64,000 nucleotides of DNA from Fulvia fulva (GCF_020509005.1 NC_063012.1:2046001-2110000), one strand, 5' to 3'. Positions 22,381 to 35,324 are shown, counted from the first letter of the stretch. Numbers and translations: made by a program. Notes: a model not told the origin generated them from the sequence alone.

Positions 22381-22800
22381 GATAATCTGTTAAGGGACGC
22401 GCGATAAACGCGTCTATTAGTATTCTCTACACTTACGCCTAGTACGCCGGTACCGGTCTGTCTCGCTATTATTACTATATTAGCTATAATCTACTTTAAG
22501 GTACGACTTAGCGAGTACGATACCTAATCTTAATACTTCCTTATATACTATCGCGGTTTCTCTATAATCTCCCGAATATAGCTTCTCTTATCTCTCTATA
22601 CGTTAGTAATGATCTATTCGAAGTGTTATAAGTAGGTATAAGTACGTAGTTAGGTAAGGTATAAGTCGAATAGATATTCTATCTAAGGGAGGCGCGGAAG
22701 GCGCGAGAGTTATATACGGGCGCTAAGCCGCTAGTCGGATTAGTTAGCGGGCGCGAGGTCTAGGCACGTGCCCGCGGGTTTAAGTAAATATACGCCGGTA
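22381..22800. repeat. RIP-mutated DNA, probably the leader of the G3 gag element
   Basis: No reading frame or match elsewhere in the window. CpA-depleted. It lies just upstream, in sense direction, of the gag-like frame. Confidence 0.4.
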
Positions 22801-23240
22801 CGGTAATATAGCGTATTAGATAGCTCTTATACGAAGCGAGATTAGTAAGCTACGTAAGTCTAACGAGGCCCTTATATAGCGAAAAGTACGAAAGCGCAAG
22901 TACATTTAGTCTAGAGGGTCTCTATCCTTCGATAAGGCGTCGTAATTAATACCTCTAGAGGATACTAGGAGGTAGGAAGTAAGTAGAGAGTCGCTAGATA
23001 GTGTTCGGCTAGTACTAAGGCTACGACGCTATAAGCGATATAGCGAGTCGGGGTATAACGTACGTACCTATTAAGTAGACTTACTAGATAGCTAAGAATC
23101 TAAAGAGGAATTGTCCTCCTAGTAACGATTCTATAGGATGTCGTCGTGTTAAGATACCGTCGTAATTAAAGTAGAAGTAGTATAGTTCTTAGTATAAGTA
23201 GCCCGCTCGGTAGTATAGCCCGCTCGGTAGTAAAGCACGT
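22801..23240 (+). repeat. Dispersed repeat F, single arm
   Basis: 440 bp that recur inverted at 46738-47240 and, truncated, directly at 47613-47937. The end near 23190-23230 carries two copies of agcccgctcggtagta in tandem. It codes for nothing recognisable. It is either an arm of a fold-back element or some other terminal repeat. Confidence 0.6.
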
Positions 23241-23245
23241 TATAA

Positions 23246-23352
23246 TTAATATAGTAGTTCCTAATATATTGCTATATACTCGTACTATTAGTTAGTTAAA
23301 GATTAATCTCTTACTCTACTCCGCTACTATTAATCCGTACCTATTTAATAAT
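23246..23352 (+). repeat. Copia LTR fragment (3' part), RIP-mutated
   Basis: This aligns with 59775-59882, the 3' half of the LTR of the copia element, with the differences being almost only CpA/TpG to TpA. The 5' half of the LTR is missing, so it is a truncated solo LTR. Confidence 0.7.
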
Positions 23353-23580
23353 TAGTATATTTAATCTAGGAACGGATTAAATAAGAAACGACGGGGCGAT
23401 AGCGTCGTAAGAGTAAAGAGCGCCCTTAACTTAATAGGATAGGGCCCTATTATAAATACCGATAATACTATCGAATAGTAGAGGACAAAGAGCGACGCGC
23501 GGGGCGACGACGCGCCCGGGAGAAGCGGAGGATAGCGACTAACTATTATTACGACTATAGTAACTATAAGCTACTAACTA
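23353..23580. other. Unassigned RIP-mutated stretch, possible 5' region of LINE E
   Basis: No ORF. It contains a small inverted repeat (ttaatc / gattaa) near 23358-23375. It leads into the ORF1 remains of LINE E. Confidence 0.35.
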
Positions 23581-25251
23581 AAAGAACTAGTATACGAAAT
23601 ATAGTATAGAAACGGTAGAATATACCGCTTTTATATACGAAATTATAGCTACCCTTACGAACGCTAATCTATCCTACGAACGCGCGATCCGTAGTCTCCT
23701 TAAGAGCTTAGCTAAAGTAATCTAGGAGCTACTACGGGCTACGAAGACGCTAGCGCTAGTAAAATATATAACGAACGCCGACCTTCTACGGGAGATCTAA
23801 GCGCTTAGAAGAGCTAGGCCGGCGATATATACCTAAGCGGCTATAGCGGCTAAAGAGTAACCGACGTACCGCGCTAGGCTAGTCTAGCGCGAGGTTACGA
23901 TATATATCGATAACCCCGAAGAAAGAGACCGGGTAGCGGTACTCTCGTACTAACGCCTTATAGAGTAGGTACGCTAGGCTAGTAAATAGGACATTATCGT
24001 AGCCTAGAAACTAAGGAGCGGAGACGTACGGTATATACTCGTAACTATAGTAGAGAGACCGACGCTCCTATAGAACGTAGACTAGGCGGTCGAGGTACTA
24101 AATACGAAGAGCGTAATACCGGTCGCGCTAGTATACTAGGCCCTTATATACGGTATCCGAGTCGATACCTTCCTAGTAGATACTAGCCCGGTAGCGATAG
24201 GAGCGGTAATCGCGAAGGATAACTAGGCTACTATCCTAGGCCTCGTTATTACCCGGGCGTACTAGATAAAGAAGCCGGAACGAATAGAGCGGAAATATTT
24301 ATCGCTCGTAATCGCGTTAAAGTACGACGGCTAGAGGGCCTAAGCCGTAGAGAATAGACTAGTCCTCGCTTACTCGTACTACTACGTAGATAAGTATAAA
24401 TATACCTATATAGTAACCTAGTACTTCCGGTACTAGAGATTTGGGTATACTATAAAATACTACCGACGGGAGACCTAGTATAGCTACTACGCGATAGCGT
24501 ATAATACCCGCGACTACCTCTAACCCGAGATAAGTAAGTACGCTAACTACGGTAGAGGCTATAAGGCGTAGATAGGTAGGTATAGAGTAAAGAGGTAGGC
24601 GGCGGAGTAGGCGGTAGAAGCGGGCCTAGGTATACGATAGGTAGGAGGAGAAATAGCGACCGTATTATACCGACCGAGGGTCGATACTAACGGTTTCTAG
24701 CTAGTTAGAGAAAGGGGTAAGAAGAGGCGACCGAACGGCGATAGACGCCTAGTATACGGAGTAGGTCGACTAGCGCTTAACGACCCCCGGGCTTAGGCCT
24801 CTAGATAGACGCGCCTCGATACGACGATATTCCGCCCTTATAGAGGTAACGTACCTCTACTAGTAGCCCTAGTAGCGGTAGCGGCCCCGCGATAGGATAG
24901 TAAGGGCGGGGACGACGATAACGATAATATAACGGCCTAACCGCGGAGGTAGAACGGAGAACTATAGCTAATATAATAGTCTAACTATAAATAATACGCT
25001 TATCTAGCTAACTATCGTATAGTATAACGCTAATAAGAGTAAGGATAAGGCCTAGAAGCCGCTACTTAGCCTCCTATACCCTAGCTAATACTACGTAGTC
25101 GCTATCTAGGAATAGTAGACGAACGGGAAGACGATACTCGGAGACCCGAGATACTACCTCGTAGTCCCCGAAGGTAATTAGCGGGTAGCGCGGGTCTACT
25201 TCTACGTAAGTAAAGAAATCGCGATAATAACGTAGACGACCTATATCTACT
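23581..25251 (+). mobile_element. LINE family E, 5' part: ORF1 and start of the endonuclease (decayed)
   Basis: Plus-strand translation gives a degenerate ORF1 with a former zinc-knuckle block near 24415-24515, where tyrosines replace Cys/His (YFRY..FGYTIKYYRRE, fitting a CX2CX4HX4C pattern). From about 24985 ORF2 begins as LSIVQYNANKSKD, similar to the start of LINE A, B and C ORF2. It breaks off in the endonuclease domain, where G1 inserted, and resumes at 35330. Stops are TAG/TAA throughout. Confidence 0.6.
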
Positions 25252-25256
25252 CTAGC
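25252..25256 (+). repeat. Target-site duplication of G1, left copy
   Basis: ctagc, repeated at 35325-35329. The 5-bp length is usual for Ty3/gypsy integrase. Confidence 0.75.
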
Positions 25257-25776
25257 TATTATAGTCTCCCTATAGAGTGTATAGAAGATAGGGACAGAAG
25301 AGCCTTAGAGTACTTAGAAGTCGTTAAGAAGTGAAAGTCTAGCTTAGTATATAAGCGCTAAGAATTATATACCCCGTAATATTTACTACGGGACCTAGCC
25401 CTCTAAATTTACTACTCTACTAAACCTTAATAGATTTACTTCGGCTCGTAACTATATAACTTACGGCACTCCCGCGAGTACCCGCGACTACGCTAGACCC
25501 TAGAAGAAGCACGTAGAAGACTCGGAACGTAGGGTAGGTTAGAATAAGGTTTTAAGTAAAGCTACTAAGCGCGGCTTCGTACGGGTTAGCCCTATTAATA
25601 CGGAGACACGTACTCGCGAGGGTCGCGTATAAGTATCTAGCCTTCCCTAGGCCTCTCTTACTTTCTTCGTCTTTCGTTTTATATAGTAATTATACTATAC
25701 CCTTTTATATCTACACTTCGTACCTACATTCTCGCTTTCACCCTTATATCTTATAGGCTAGGCTCTCGCCCTAATA
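25257..25776 (+). repeat. 5' LTR of gypsy element G1
   Basis: A 520-bp direct repeat nearly identical to 34806-35324. The ends read tattatag...ctaata, which are TG...CA ends after CpA/TpG to TpA change. It is followed by the internal region. Confidence 0.85.
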
Positions 25777-28372
25777 TTACAAAAGACTAATAAACCGTTA
25801 ACTACTCGAGTTATCCCTATAGGTAACTACGCTACCGATAGAGGTGTTAACCTCGACAACTAAGACACTCTATTCCACTTTAGTAAGTAGGCTAATATCT
25901 AACGCCGCTACCTTCGGTACGTAGGTAAACGCTAACCCTAATACCGCCTACGCTCGTATTAACCGTACCGTCTCCTCTTTCCGCGAGACCGCCTAGTAGG
26001 TCGAGCAAGCAAACAGCTAAGTAATATACCTTTAAGGTATTATAAACACCTTCTAGAACCTCGTACCGTACGCCGACGATAACCGCCGCTAGTACTTCTC
26101 TAAGAAGGTTAACGACCTAGACGAGTTCGACGGTAATAAGAGTAAGTTCGAGGCATTTAAGATATAGCTTACTATTAAGCTATTAGCTAATACCGACCAC
26201 TTTCCGTAAGAGAAGGACAAGGTCACGTACGTCTTCTCTCTCCTTTAGGGAGACGCCGCGGCTTAGGTATAATACTATATCGATAACGCTACGTAGACTA
26301 TCGGCTACCCGGACGTCCTTACCTTAATATAGGACCTCCGTACTACCTTTAGTAATCTAGACCGTAGAGCTACCGCCTAGAACGCTATCTATAACCTCCT
26401 CTAGAAGAACAAGAGCTTCGCCGAGTACCTCGCGGCCTTTAACCGCGACATCGGGTTTACCGGCTATAACGAAGAGACTAAGAAGAGTACTCTCCGCCGT
26501 AGCTTATTAGTAGAGCTTCTTCGAGCCCTCGAGGATAAGGACGTTAGTACTATAAGCTTCCGTAAGCTCGTCGAGACCTACTAGCGCCTCGACTCTAATA
26601 TAAAACATACCGCCTCTCTCCTCGCTTCCCGTTCTTAAGGTCGTTAGCCTCGTAGTCCCGTTATATTCGTTAAGAAGCCCGGTAGTAGCCTACGCTTCTA
26701 CGTAGACTACCGAGGCTTATATACTATTATAAAGAAGAACCGCTACCTAATACCGTTAATTTAGGAGACGCTCGAGCGCCTCTCTAACGCTAAGTACTTC
26801 ACTAAGCTCGATGTTATCGCTACGTTTAATAAGTTACGAATAGTAGAAGGATACGAGTATCTTATAGCCTTCCGTACTCGCTACGGGCTATTCGAGTCGC
26901 TCGTTATACCCTTCGGCGTTTATAACGGGCCCGGTACCTTCTAGAACTTTATTAACGATATCCTTTAGGAGTTCCTCGATTAGTTCTATACTACCTATAT
27001 CGACGACATCCTAGTCTATAGCGAGACTAAGGAGGAGTACCGCGAGTACGTCTATAAGGTCCTTTAGAAGCTCGTAGACGCCGGCTTATAGCTCGATATT
27101 AATAAGTACGAGTTTAAGAAGACCGAAGTTAAGTTCCTTAGTTTAATTATTACCGTAGACGGCATTAAGATAGACTAAGAGAAGATCGACGCTATCGTCG
27201 AATAGGATACTCCTACGAACGTTAAGGAGGTCTAGGGTTTCCTAGGCTTTACTAACTTCTACCGCCGCTTTATCTACGTATTCTCGGGCGTAGTACGCCC
27301 TTTAACGAAGCTTACGCGTAAGGGTAAGAAGTTTGCCTAGACCGACGAATACTAGGAGGCTTTTGACTTGCTTAAAGCGAAGTTTATTAAGAACCCGCTT
27401 CTATAGCACTTCGATTTCGAACTAGAGACCCGTATAGAGACTAACGTATCCGACGGCGTAGTAGGCGGTGTCCTACTATAACGCCGCTCGCCTAAATCTC
27501 CCTAGTTACCTATCGCCTTCCTCTCTAAGAAGATAAACGCTACGGAGTATAACTACGAGATCTACGACAAGGAGCTTCTCGCTATCGTTAAAGCTTTTAA
27601 AGAGTAGCGCCCCGAGCTCGAAGGCTCTACTATACCCGTCTAAGTAAGCTCCGACTATAAGAACCTCGTCTACTTTATAAAGAACAAGCTACTTAATCGT
27701 TACTAGGCCTACTAGAGCGAGTTCCTCTCCCGGTTTGACTTTATAATCTCGTATACGCCCGGTAAGGCTAACTCGATAGCCGACGCCCTTACCCGCCGCC
27801 CTAGTAACTCTCTAGTTAATCGAAGAGGGGGCTAGTAAATCGTAGAGCAATAAGTCATTAAAGAGTATAACCTCTCTTCCGAGCTTCGAGAGTACCTATT
27901 GAACGGCTAGCCTACGCTCGCCGCTTCCTCTACTCCTCTCGTACTCGCTCCTACCTACCTTAACGAGAGTAATAATAAATCCGAGCCTAAAGAATACGCC
28001 TCGGACGCTAAGGACTTAAACGACGATAAAGAGGGCTTAGTAACGACCGACGGCTTATCCGAATTAGACTTTAAGGGGTTTAATAATAAGGAGTAACCTA
28101 AAGGCATTATAGTACGAGTACAAATAGCGTACGATACCGACCTAGACGCCTTAGAGTTAGTTTAGGCCCTTAAATCTAGCGCGAGGACATTCCCGGGCTT
28201 CTCGCTATCTAAGTACGAGCTCTAGGAAGGTGTCGTCTACTTCCGTAAGAAGCTTTACGTACCGTAGCCCGAAGGCTCTAATATCCGAGCTAAGATTCTT
28301 TAAATCGTCTACGACTCCGCCTCTAGGGGTCACCTAGGCGTAGCTAAGACCTATAAGCTCCTCGCTAGGTTC
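25777..28372 (+). pseudogene. Gypsy G1 gag-pol, 5' part: gag, then reverse transcriptase and RNase H (decayed)
   Basis: The plus frame shows a gag capsid (EFDGNKSKFEAFK near 26120, FRKLVETY near 26560). It passes almost at once into [17 protein letters not shown] near 26800, then [11 protein letters not shown] and the intact catalytic box YIDDILVYS near 26995. RNase H follows ([18 protein letters not shown] near 27550) and ends in a linker with DALTRRP. The integrase zinc-finger region begins at about 28270 (GHLGVAKTYKLLARFY) and is cut by LINE C1. The nucleocapsid knuckle, protease and N-terminal RT are missing between gag and RT, so this copy looks internally deleted. Stops are TAG/TAA. Confidence 0.8.
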
Positions 28373-28384
28373 TACTAGTAGCCG
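28373..28384 (+). repeat. Target-site duplication of LINE C1, left copy
   Basis: tactagtagccg, repeated at 33388-33399. Confidence 0.83.
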
Positions 28385-28628
28385 ATACTATTATCGGTAA
28401 GCGATTAGGTTTTTATCGAGACATCGCTTATCGATCTCTACGCCAAAACAAGACATATTCGAAAGCTCTTATTAAGGCTATTCTAACGATATATAAAGTA
28501 GGCCACTACCCCTAGGACTAAGGGAGTTCTACCTCATTTAATCTAGATAGCTTAAAGCTCTCTTCACCCTGTTTCTTTAGCTCTAAACGCCGCGGAGGTG
28601 CCTAGCTATATTAGGCAACTCCTAGGTA

Positions 28629-29906
28629 ATAGTAGCCTAGGCTACGGTACTAACGGCGCCTACGGCCCTATAGGCGAAGCCCCCCTAAGACAACTAGTAG
28701 CAACTTATAGAGGACGCAAAAAGTATAGAAACTAACGATCAGCTCCCTTACCGGTCTCTATAGGTAATGATCACTTAGCTACGTACGGCGCTTATACTGT
28801 CGTATTACCGAGGGTAATAAGAAATAAGGACGACGTCCTAGGCGATTAGTAAGGCCACCCGGAATCAACACCCCTATAGCTAGGCATCGGTCGCGGTATC
28901 GATACTAGGCCCCCGCCTAACGTACGATGTAGTTACGATCCGTATTATAGTAAAGGAAGACTAGGCCGAAGTTACGAAGCTATCGAACAAGGAGCTCGCC
29001 TAACGAATTAACTAACTAGGGGTGGTCGTAGTGAACTAACAGTCTAACGGCACTCTATAGATCTATACTAGCTCTACTACTACTAGGAGGCACCTAGAGG
29101 CATAGCTATAGTAGGCATCTAAGGTTACGGCATTAGCGAAGGTCTTAACGAAATAATTCACGATCCTAGTCTACGATATACCTAAGGAGTTTAACCTAAC
29201 TAACTAGGGTCACCTACGCGCTCTCTAAGAGGACAACCCGGTCACTCTTAACTCTCTAATCTAGAAGGCGACTTGGCTCTATAGGAAATGGCCAGAAGGC
29301 AAGAAGGCCTCGGCGCTAATAGTATAGCTATAAGACGCGAAAGCGGCGGATCTAGCGATAGAACAAGGCCTAGTCTAGCAATATAGCCTTAAGATAGTAG
29401 AAAAGCACTCCTTATCCTTTCGTGTCCTCTAATGCTTCAAATGCTAACAGTATAGACACCAAACCTACACGTATATAAACAAGTAGGCCTACTCGAACTA
29501 TATAGGAGACTATATATCTAGGGACTATACATCGACTATAAGACGGTACGCGAACTGTCCGGGGCACTACCTATCGTATAGTACGGAATGCCTATAGCGG
29601 AAACTAGCGAAAAACAAGGCAATCACAAACAGAACCGTCGCCCTAAGATTCTACGGCGACCGTAAGGCTAGCCTATACCGGAACTAACTAGCGGCGGTCG
29701 GGTATAAGCGCCCTAGGGCCGAGAACGATATAAAGGATGCGTAACCTAGGGCGTACGGGAGGCTACGTGCTCTACTAGCTACGGCGAGGGAATCTAACTA
29801 GGCCCGGCTCCCCTTTAGTATATAGCCGATAGGCGTAGACCAGGACGTATAGGGTAGTAGGACATAGGACGATATAGAGGAAATGATTGTCGATGCCGAT
29901 AACTAG
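28629..29906 (+). pseudogene. LINE C1 ORF1 (zinc-knuckle protein), decayed
   Basis: It occupies 1278 nt, exactly the length of C2 ORF1. The start codon reads ATA. The zinc-knuckle block lies near 29430-29600, with several Cys/His kept (CFKC followed by mutated QY.H). TAG/TAA codons are frequent. It ends at TAG 29904-29906, overlapping the former ORF2 start. Confidence 0.75.
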
Positions 29907-32900
29907 CCTCGACACGCTTAGTATTATCTAGTATAACGTTAACTATAGCAAGGATATAGTCTAGAACCATTTCCTATACGAGGCGGACCCGCGCGTCTAC
30001 TACGTCCTTATAATCTAGGAGCTATAGATTAACCCGTACTATAAGAGACTAACGACCTATAAGTCACTAGGCTATACGACATGCCTACGAGGCGACGGTA
30101 GACCCCGTACGTACTTCTATATCAGCAAGGACATACTAGAATCCGACTGGGAGGTAGTATACTACGTAGACGAAGAAGGCGGGGGCGATATTACCTCCCT
30201 CTACGTAGGTAGCACCTAGATACACAACCTATATATATAACCGCTAGCCTCGAGGTCTAGCCGCGACCTAGGGGTCTACAGACACCTAGACAGTACGCTT
30301 AAGAGACAAGGGTGCCACATCGTAGTAGGAGACTTCAATATATACTACCCTTCCTAGGAAAGCCTTATATAGCCGCACCCTATAGCCGACGAAGTACTCG
30401 ACTTGATAGCGAGCAACGTAATTGCCCTTAATACCCCGAAGGACCTAGGCACCTAGAAGAGAGGGGGACTCTAAGGCACGATCGACCTCTCCTAGATCTT
30501 AGATAGCTACTACTATACGGTAACCTACTATAGGATCGAACATAAACTCGAGGCGTCGTTAGACTATATACTAGTCAGGACCTCTATTACGATATAGATA
30601 TAACGTATACTAGCGAGAACCCCTAAGCTAAACTAGGGAAAGGCCTACTAGGCTAACATCTAGGCGTACCTCGATAACTCTAAGAGGCTAGTCCAGATCG
30701 CGTAGTAGTAATACAATAGTAAAGACGAGATAGACGAAGTAGTCTAGGGGTTAATAGACGAAATAAGAAAAGCGACCTCACTTTACGTTCCGCTTACCTA
30801 ACTAACGACATAGTCTAAACTATACTAGACGCCGGAGTACACTACGGTAGTAAGAGAAGTAAGGAGAGCCCGCCGGGTATAGACGAGCAGCTATAGCGAG
30901 GAGGCCTAGAACGTATATAGGGAGGTATGCTAACAGAAGAAAGCTATAATACGAAGGGAGAAAGTAGTCGGCTAGAGGGCTATAGTAGAAGAAATCGCCG
31001 GCAAGCTAGAGAGGATATAGAAGCTAGCGAAATAGGCCCGACAGGACCCTATATAGGGCCCCTCCTTCTCTATCCTAGCGCTACAATCGCCTAGTGGCCC
31101 GGTTAGCGACCCCGAGGCTAAGGCGCGTCTACTAGCTAGCAAGTTCTTCCCGCCCCTAGTCGAGGCTAATCTAAGCGACATAAATAGCTCTACTCCCCTA
31201 GCCCCTAGTATCGCGGTCTAATAGGAGGTGTCCGAGGGAGAAGTTGCCGCTATACTAAGGAAGTTGCCGGCGAAGAAAGCCCCGGGGCCGGATAGGATCC
31301 CAAACGAGCTACTAAAGAAGTGTAGAGATCAACTAGCCCTAGTAGTTATAGCGATCTTCAATGCCTACCTATAGACCGGGTACCACCCGATAGCTTTTAA
31401 ACAATCGACGACAGTGGTCCTACGTAAGCCGTAGAAGGAAGACTATACGTAGGTGAAGTCGTACCGCCTAATTACGCTCCTTAACACTCTTAGGAAGGCG
31501 CTTAAGAAGCTAGTTATAACGAGACTCTCCGAGGCGGTAGAGGAACACTCCCTACTCCCGGACACCTAGATAGGTACGCGCCTATAGCGATCGACGCTAT
31601 CCGCGATAGAACTTATCACCTCTTAGGTAAAGGCCATCTAGTATAAGAATAGGGACAAGGTGGCTTCCTTACTTAGCCTAGACATATCGGGAGCCTTCGA
31701 CTACGTGTTATACCCGCGGCTACTCTATATCCTAAGGTCGAAGGGACTCCCTAAGTAGCTTATTAACTTCGTACGGTCCTACCTCCAAAACCGTAGTACG
31801 TCGATCCTAGTCGGCTAGTATAGAAGCCTATTTCAAGTAGTCTATACTAGAATCCCGTAAGGCTTAACGCTAGTACCTATTCTATTCCTCTTCTTTATAG
31901 CGACGCTGCTCCTAGCCCTAGAATCCTAGAACACCGCTACGAGCGGCTTCGTAGACGATATAAACATCCTAGCGTAGTCTTCCTCGACTAAGGAGAACTG
32001 TAGGCTACTAGAAGAGAAGCACAAGATCTACGAGGACTAGGCTAGGAGGCACGGGGCTCGGTTTGCCCTAGAAAAGTACAATCTGATACACTTTACGCGC
32101 CGGCTACGGTTCTATAATATGCAAGCTTCTATCTAGATATAGGGGCATACGACTAACCCGGCAAATCAGCTTAGGATCCTCGGACTATAGGTAGACCCGG
32201 CGCTACGGTAGAGGAAGTACGTATAGGTAATATTACGGAAAGCTAAACAGAATATAGCATTATACTAGAGGCTCACTACGTCTATATAGGGGGCGGACTT
32301 CTAGTAGTCACGACTTCTATATACGGCTATTATACGGCTAGTCCTTACCTATAGTAGCCAAGTATAGTCCTTAGGCGAGAGGGCCTACCTATCGAAGGGA
32401 CTCGTCGCGCCGCTAGCGAAGATCTAAAACTAATGCCTAAGGAAGGTCACCGGGGTATATAAGTCGACACTAACGAGGATGCTTAAGCACGAGACCGCTA
32501 TACCGCCGATCGACCTATATATCTAGGAACTACGGACCTCCTACTTAGGCAAGTCGGCACAGTACCTAGTATAGAAGGTTATCGCTAGTATAGTCGTAAG
32601 GGCCCGCGAATCAATACTAGCGTATAGGGGCATTCGACCCGGAAACGAGCCGAACTACCGGGTAAGGGACGAACAGCTAGTAATATAATAGGAAGGTAAG
32701 AAATCGTTTGTAGAGCAACTATAGAAAGAGAGGTGGAACAACTAGGTTGTAGGGTATAATAGACGCCCTTAGCTAGCGGGACAACCTAAGGAATAGTTAG
32801 CTACAAAATCCGCGGTTAAGCACCCCCCGAAGCTTATCTACTACCGCCTTACAAGGGTATAGAGTAGTATAGTAACCTAACTACGAAGCGAACACATCGG

Positions 32901-33210
32901 CCTCTAGGGGTACCTATTATAGAGGAAGGTTCTAGGATACACGAATACTAGCTACCCCTACGGCTATCGCTCCTAGAACGTACGGCACGCACTCCTCGTC
33001 TGTCCGAGGTGGTCGCTAGGAAGGGGGGAGTGGATAGTAAAGGCGAGGAACCGGACGATTAGGGCACTTCTTAATAACGCTAAGGACCTACGGCGTATTA
33101 CGAACTAGATACTAGAGAAGGGCTAGCTAGAACAGTACCGCCTAGTAGGAGCAGTGTAGGAAGAGAGGACACGACGTAGCGCGACGAGACCGGCTAGGAG
33201 CGGGGGCTAA
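29899..33210 (+). pseudogene. LINE C1 ORF2 (endonuclease - reverse transcriptase), decayed
   Basis: A 3312-nt former frame, the same length as in C2. The start reads ATA (29899). The endonuclease VVGDFNIYYPS motif lies near 30328-30355, the RT GFVDDINILA box near 31945-31972, and the C-terminal zinc-binding segment near 32950. Despite dense nonsense codons the reading frame is maintained end to end, so the decay consists of point mutation without net indels. Confidence 0.78.
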
Positions 33211-33387
33211 CGGGGTAGTGATATAGACTACGTACGTTTAGAGGGAAAGCTAAACTAGATAAGGAGTAGTCGGGGGCGGGAAGGGTTTTTACCTATTCGG
33301 GTTTCCCTTTGTACATAATAATAGATATATACCTATATAGGCCGGATAGGGTCCTAGAATAGGGGAATAACAAATCTATCTATCTAT

Positions 33388-33399
33388 TACTAGTAGCCG
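33388..33399 (+). repeat. Target-site duplication of LINE C1, right copy
   Basis: Identical to 28373-28384. Confidence 0.83.
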
Positions 33400-34805
33400 T
33401 ATTCCTAGAAGGACGTCCGCCGCTACGTACTAAACTACGCTACTTACCGAAGAGCTAAAGCTAACCGCTACCGTCTCTACGGTCTCTTATACCCTCTCCC
33501 GGCTCCTAATCGTCCGTAGAAGTACATTACTATAGACTTTATTACCGATCTTCCTTACGGTAAGACCTTTAGCGGCGTAAAGGCAAAGGCCCTTCTAGTA
33601 ATCGTAGACCGTTACTCTAAGGACCGGTAGATAATCCCGTACTAGAGTATAACCGTAAAGGAGACTACTCGCTTATTCTACGAATTCGTCTAGCGCTTTT
33701 AAGGCCTCCCGGATAGTATTACCTCTAATAGAGGCTCCTAGTTCATCTCGTACTTCTAGAAGCGTCTATATACTATCCTAGGCATTAAGTATAACCTCTC
33801 GACTAGTTTTTAGCTATAGACCGACGGCTAGACCGAAATTACGAACGCTATCCTCGAGTAGGTCCTTCGTTACTTCGTCGACTACTACTAGAAGGATCGG
33901 CCTTAGTATATCCCTACGGTAGAGTTCGCTACTCGTAACTAGGACTCGGAGACTACTAGCTACTCTCCCTTCTATACTACGAGAGGTTACTACCCTTATA
34001 TAGGTATAGAACTAGAAGAGCCTCTCCCGCCTACCGAAGACGTAAACGAGTAAGTAGTAGACGAGTTCGCTACTATACTCTTATAGATCTATAAAGAAGT
34101 CTTCGACGAGATAGTATACGTATAAGTAATCTACGAGGATTAAGCTAATCGTCGTCGCTAGCTAGCTCCCGACTACTAAGTAGGCGATATAGTCTATCTT
34201 AACTCTAAGAATATTAAGACGGACCGCCCCGCTAAGAAGCTAAGCTAGAAGAACCTAGGTCCTTTTAAGATTACCGAGCGTATTAGTTTATACGCCTACC
34301 GTCTAGCTCTTCCTACGAATATAAAGATCTACGACGTCTTCTATCCCGTACGCCTTCGGCCGTCGGCTAAGGACCTATTCCCGAACTAAAACTAAGACAT
34401 ACTAGGTCCTCCCGATAAAGTAGAAGTCGACGAGCCTATTAACCTACCTTCTAACGACTATGCCGTCCGTAAGATCCGGGGAATCCGCGTAGAGCCTAAC
34501 GATATTTAAGGGCTACCGCCGATTAAGTATAAAGTCGAATAGTAAGGTTGCCCTAAGTAGGATACCTTATAGGAACCTATCTAATATATTATCTTTAATC
34601 GTTAAGTAATCGAAGAATACTACGCCCGCGTAGACGGCCTAGAGGTTAATATCGGTAGGCTTTTCGAATCTAAGCTCTTCGACGGGGCTTACTAATAGTA
34701 TATCGACTATAATATTAGGCCTAGGCCTAGTACTAAAGCTAAACATCCTCGATATATAGAACTACTACGGCTTTATAGGAACTTAGCTTTGTTTAGGGGG
34801 GCTAC
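33400..34805 (+). pseudogene. Gypsy G1 pol, 3' part: integrase core and chromodomain (decayed)
   Basis: This continues the integrase after C1. Readable pieces are YDFITDLPYGKTFSG near 33535, VIVDRYSKDR near 33600, GLPDSITSNRGSQF near 33705 and TDG..E near 33820. Together they mark the D,D,E core, with the second Asp now Asn. A C-terminal segment near 34515-34620 reads PPIKYKVE**GCPK*DT, then EPI and VIEEYYARVDGL, a chromodomain pattern with its Trp and Gln codons turned into stops. Chromodomains direct chromovirus integration to heterochromatin marked by histone H3K9 methylation. Confidence 0.77.
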
Positions 34806-35324
34806 TATTATAGTCTCCCTATAGAGTATATAGAAGGTAGGGACAGAAGAGCCTTAGAGTACTTAGAAGTCGTTAAGAAGTAAAAGTCTAGCTTAGTATA
34901 TAAGCGCTAAGAATTATATACCCCGTAATATTTACTACGGGACCTAGCCCTCTGAATTCACTACTCTACTAAACCTTAATAGATTCACTTCGGCTCGTAA
35001 CTATATAACTTACGGTACTCCCGCGAGTACCCGCGACTACGCTAGACCCTAGAAGAAGTACGTAGAAGACTCGGAACGTAGGGTAGGTTAGAATAAGGTT
35101 TTGAGTAAAGCTACTAAGCGCGGCTTCGTACGGGTTAGCCCTATTAATACGGGGATACGTACTAGTAAGGGTCGCGTATAAGTATCTAGCCTTCCCTAGG
35201 CCTCTCTTACTTTCTTTATCTTTCGTTTTATATAGCAATTATACTATACCCTTTGTATCTACACTTCGTACCTACATTCTCGCTTTTACTCTTATATCTT
35301 ATAGGCTAGGCTCTCGCCCTAATA
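34806..35324 (+). repeat. 3' LTR of gypsy element G1
   Basis: A direct repeat of the 5' LTR, 519 bp. It begins after a short purine-rich tract (gggggg at 34795-34800). The two LTRs differ mainly at RIP-type positions. Confidence 0.85.

Larger units (their letters stand above)
28385..33387 (+). mobile_element. LINE family C, copy C1, full length but heavily RIP-mutated
   Basis: A 5.0-kb plus-strand LINE inside the G1 integrase gene, with 12-bp target duplications and an ATCT-repeat tail. It aligns end to end with C2. The first 40 or so bases differ from C2 and contain a taagcgat/atcgctta hairpin. Both ORF starts have changed from ATG to ATA. Confidence 0.87.

Noticed and set aside
30972..31181. 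Near-identical open frames at 30972-31181 (-) and 53760-53969 (+), apparently conserved
   Set aside because: They are conserved only because both lie antisense in copies of LINE C (C1 and C2).
34969..35238. 89-codon minus-strand frame
   Set aside because: It lies wholly within the G1 3' LTR and is not open in the 5' LTR region in a meaningful way.
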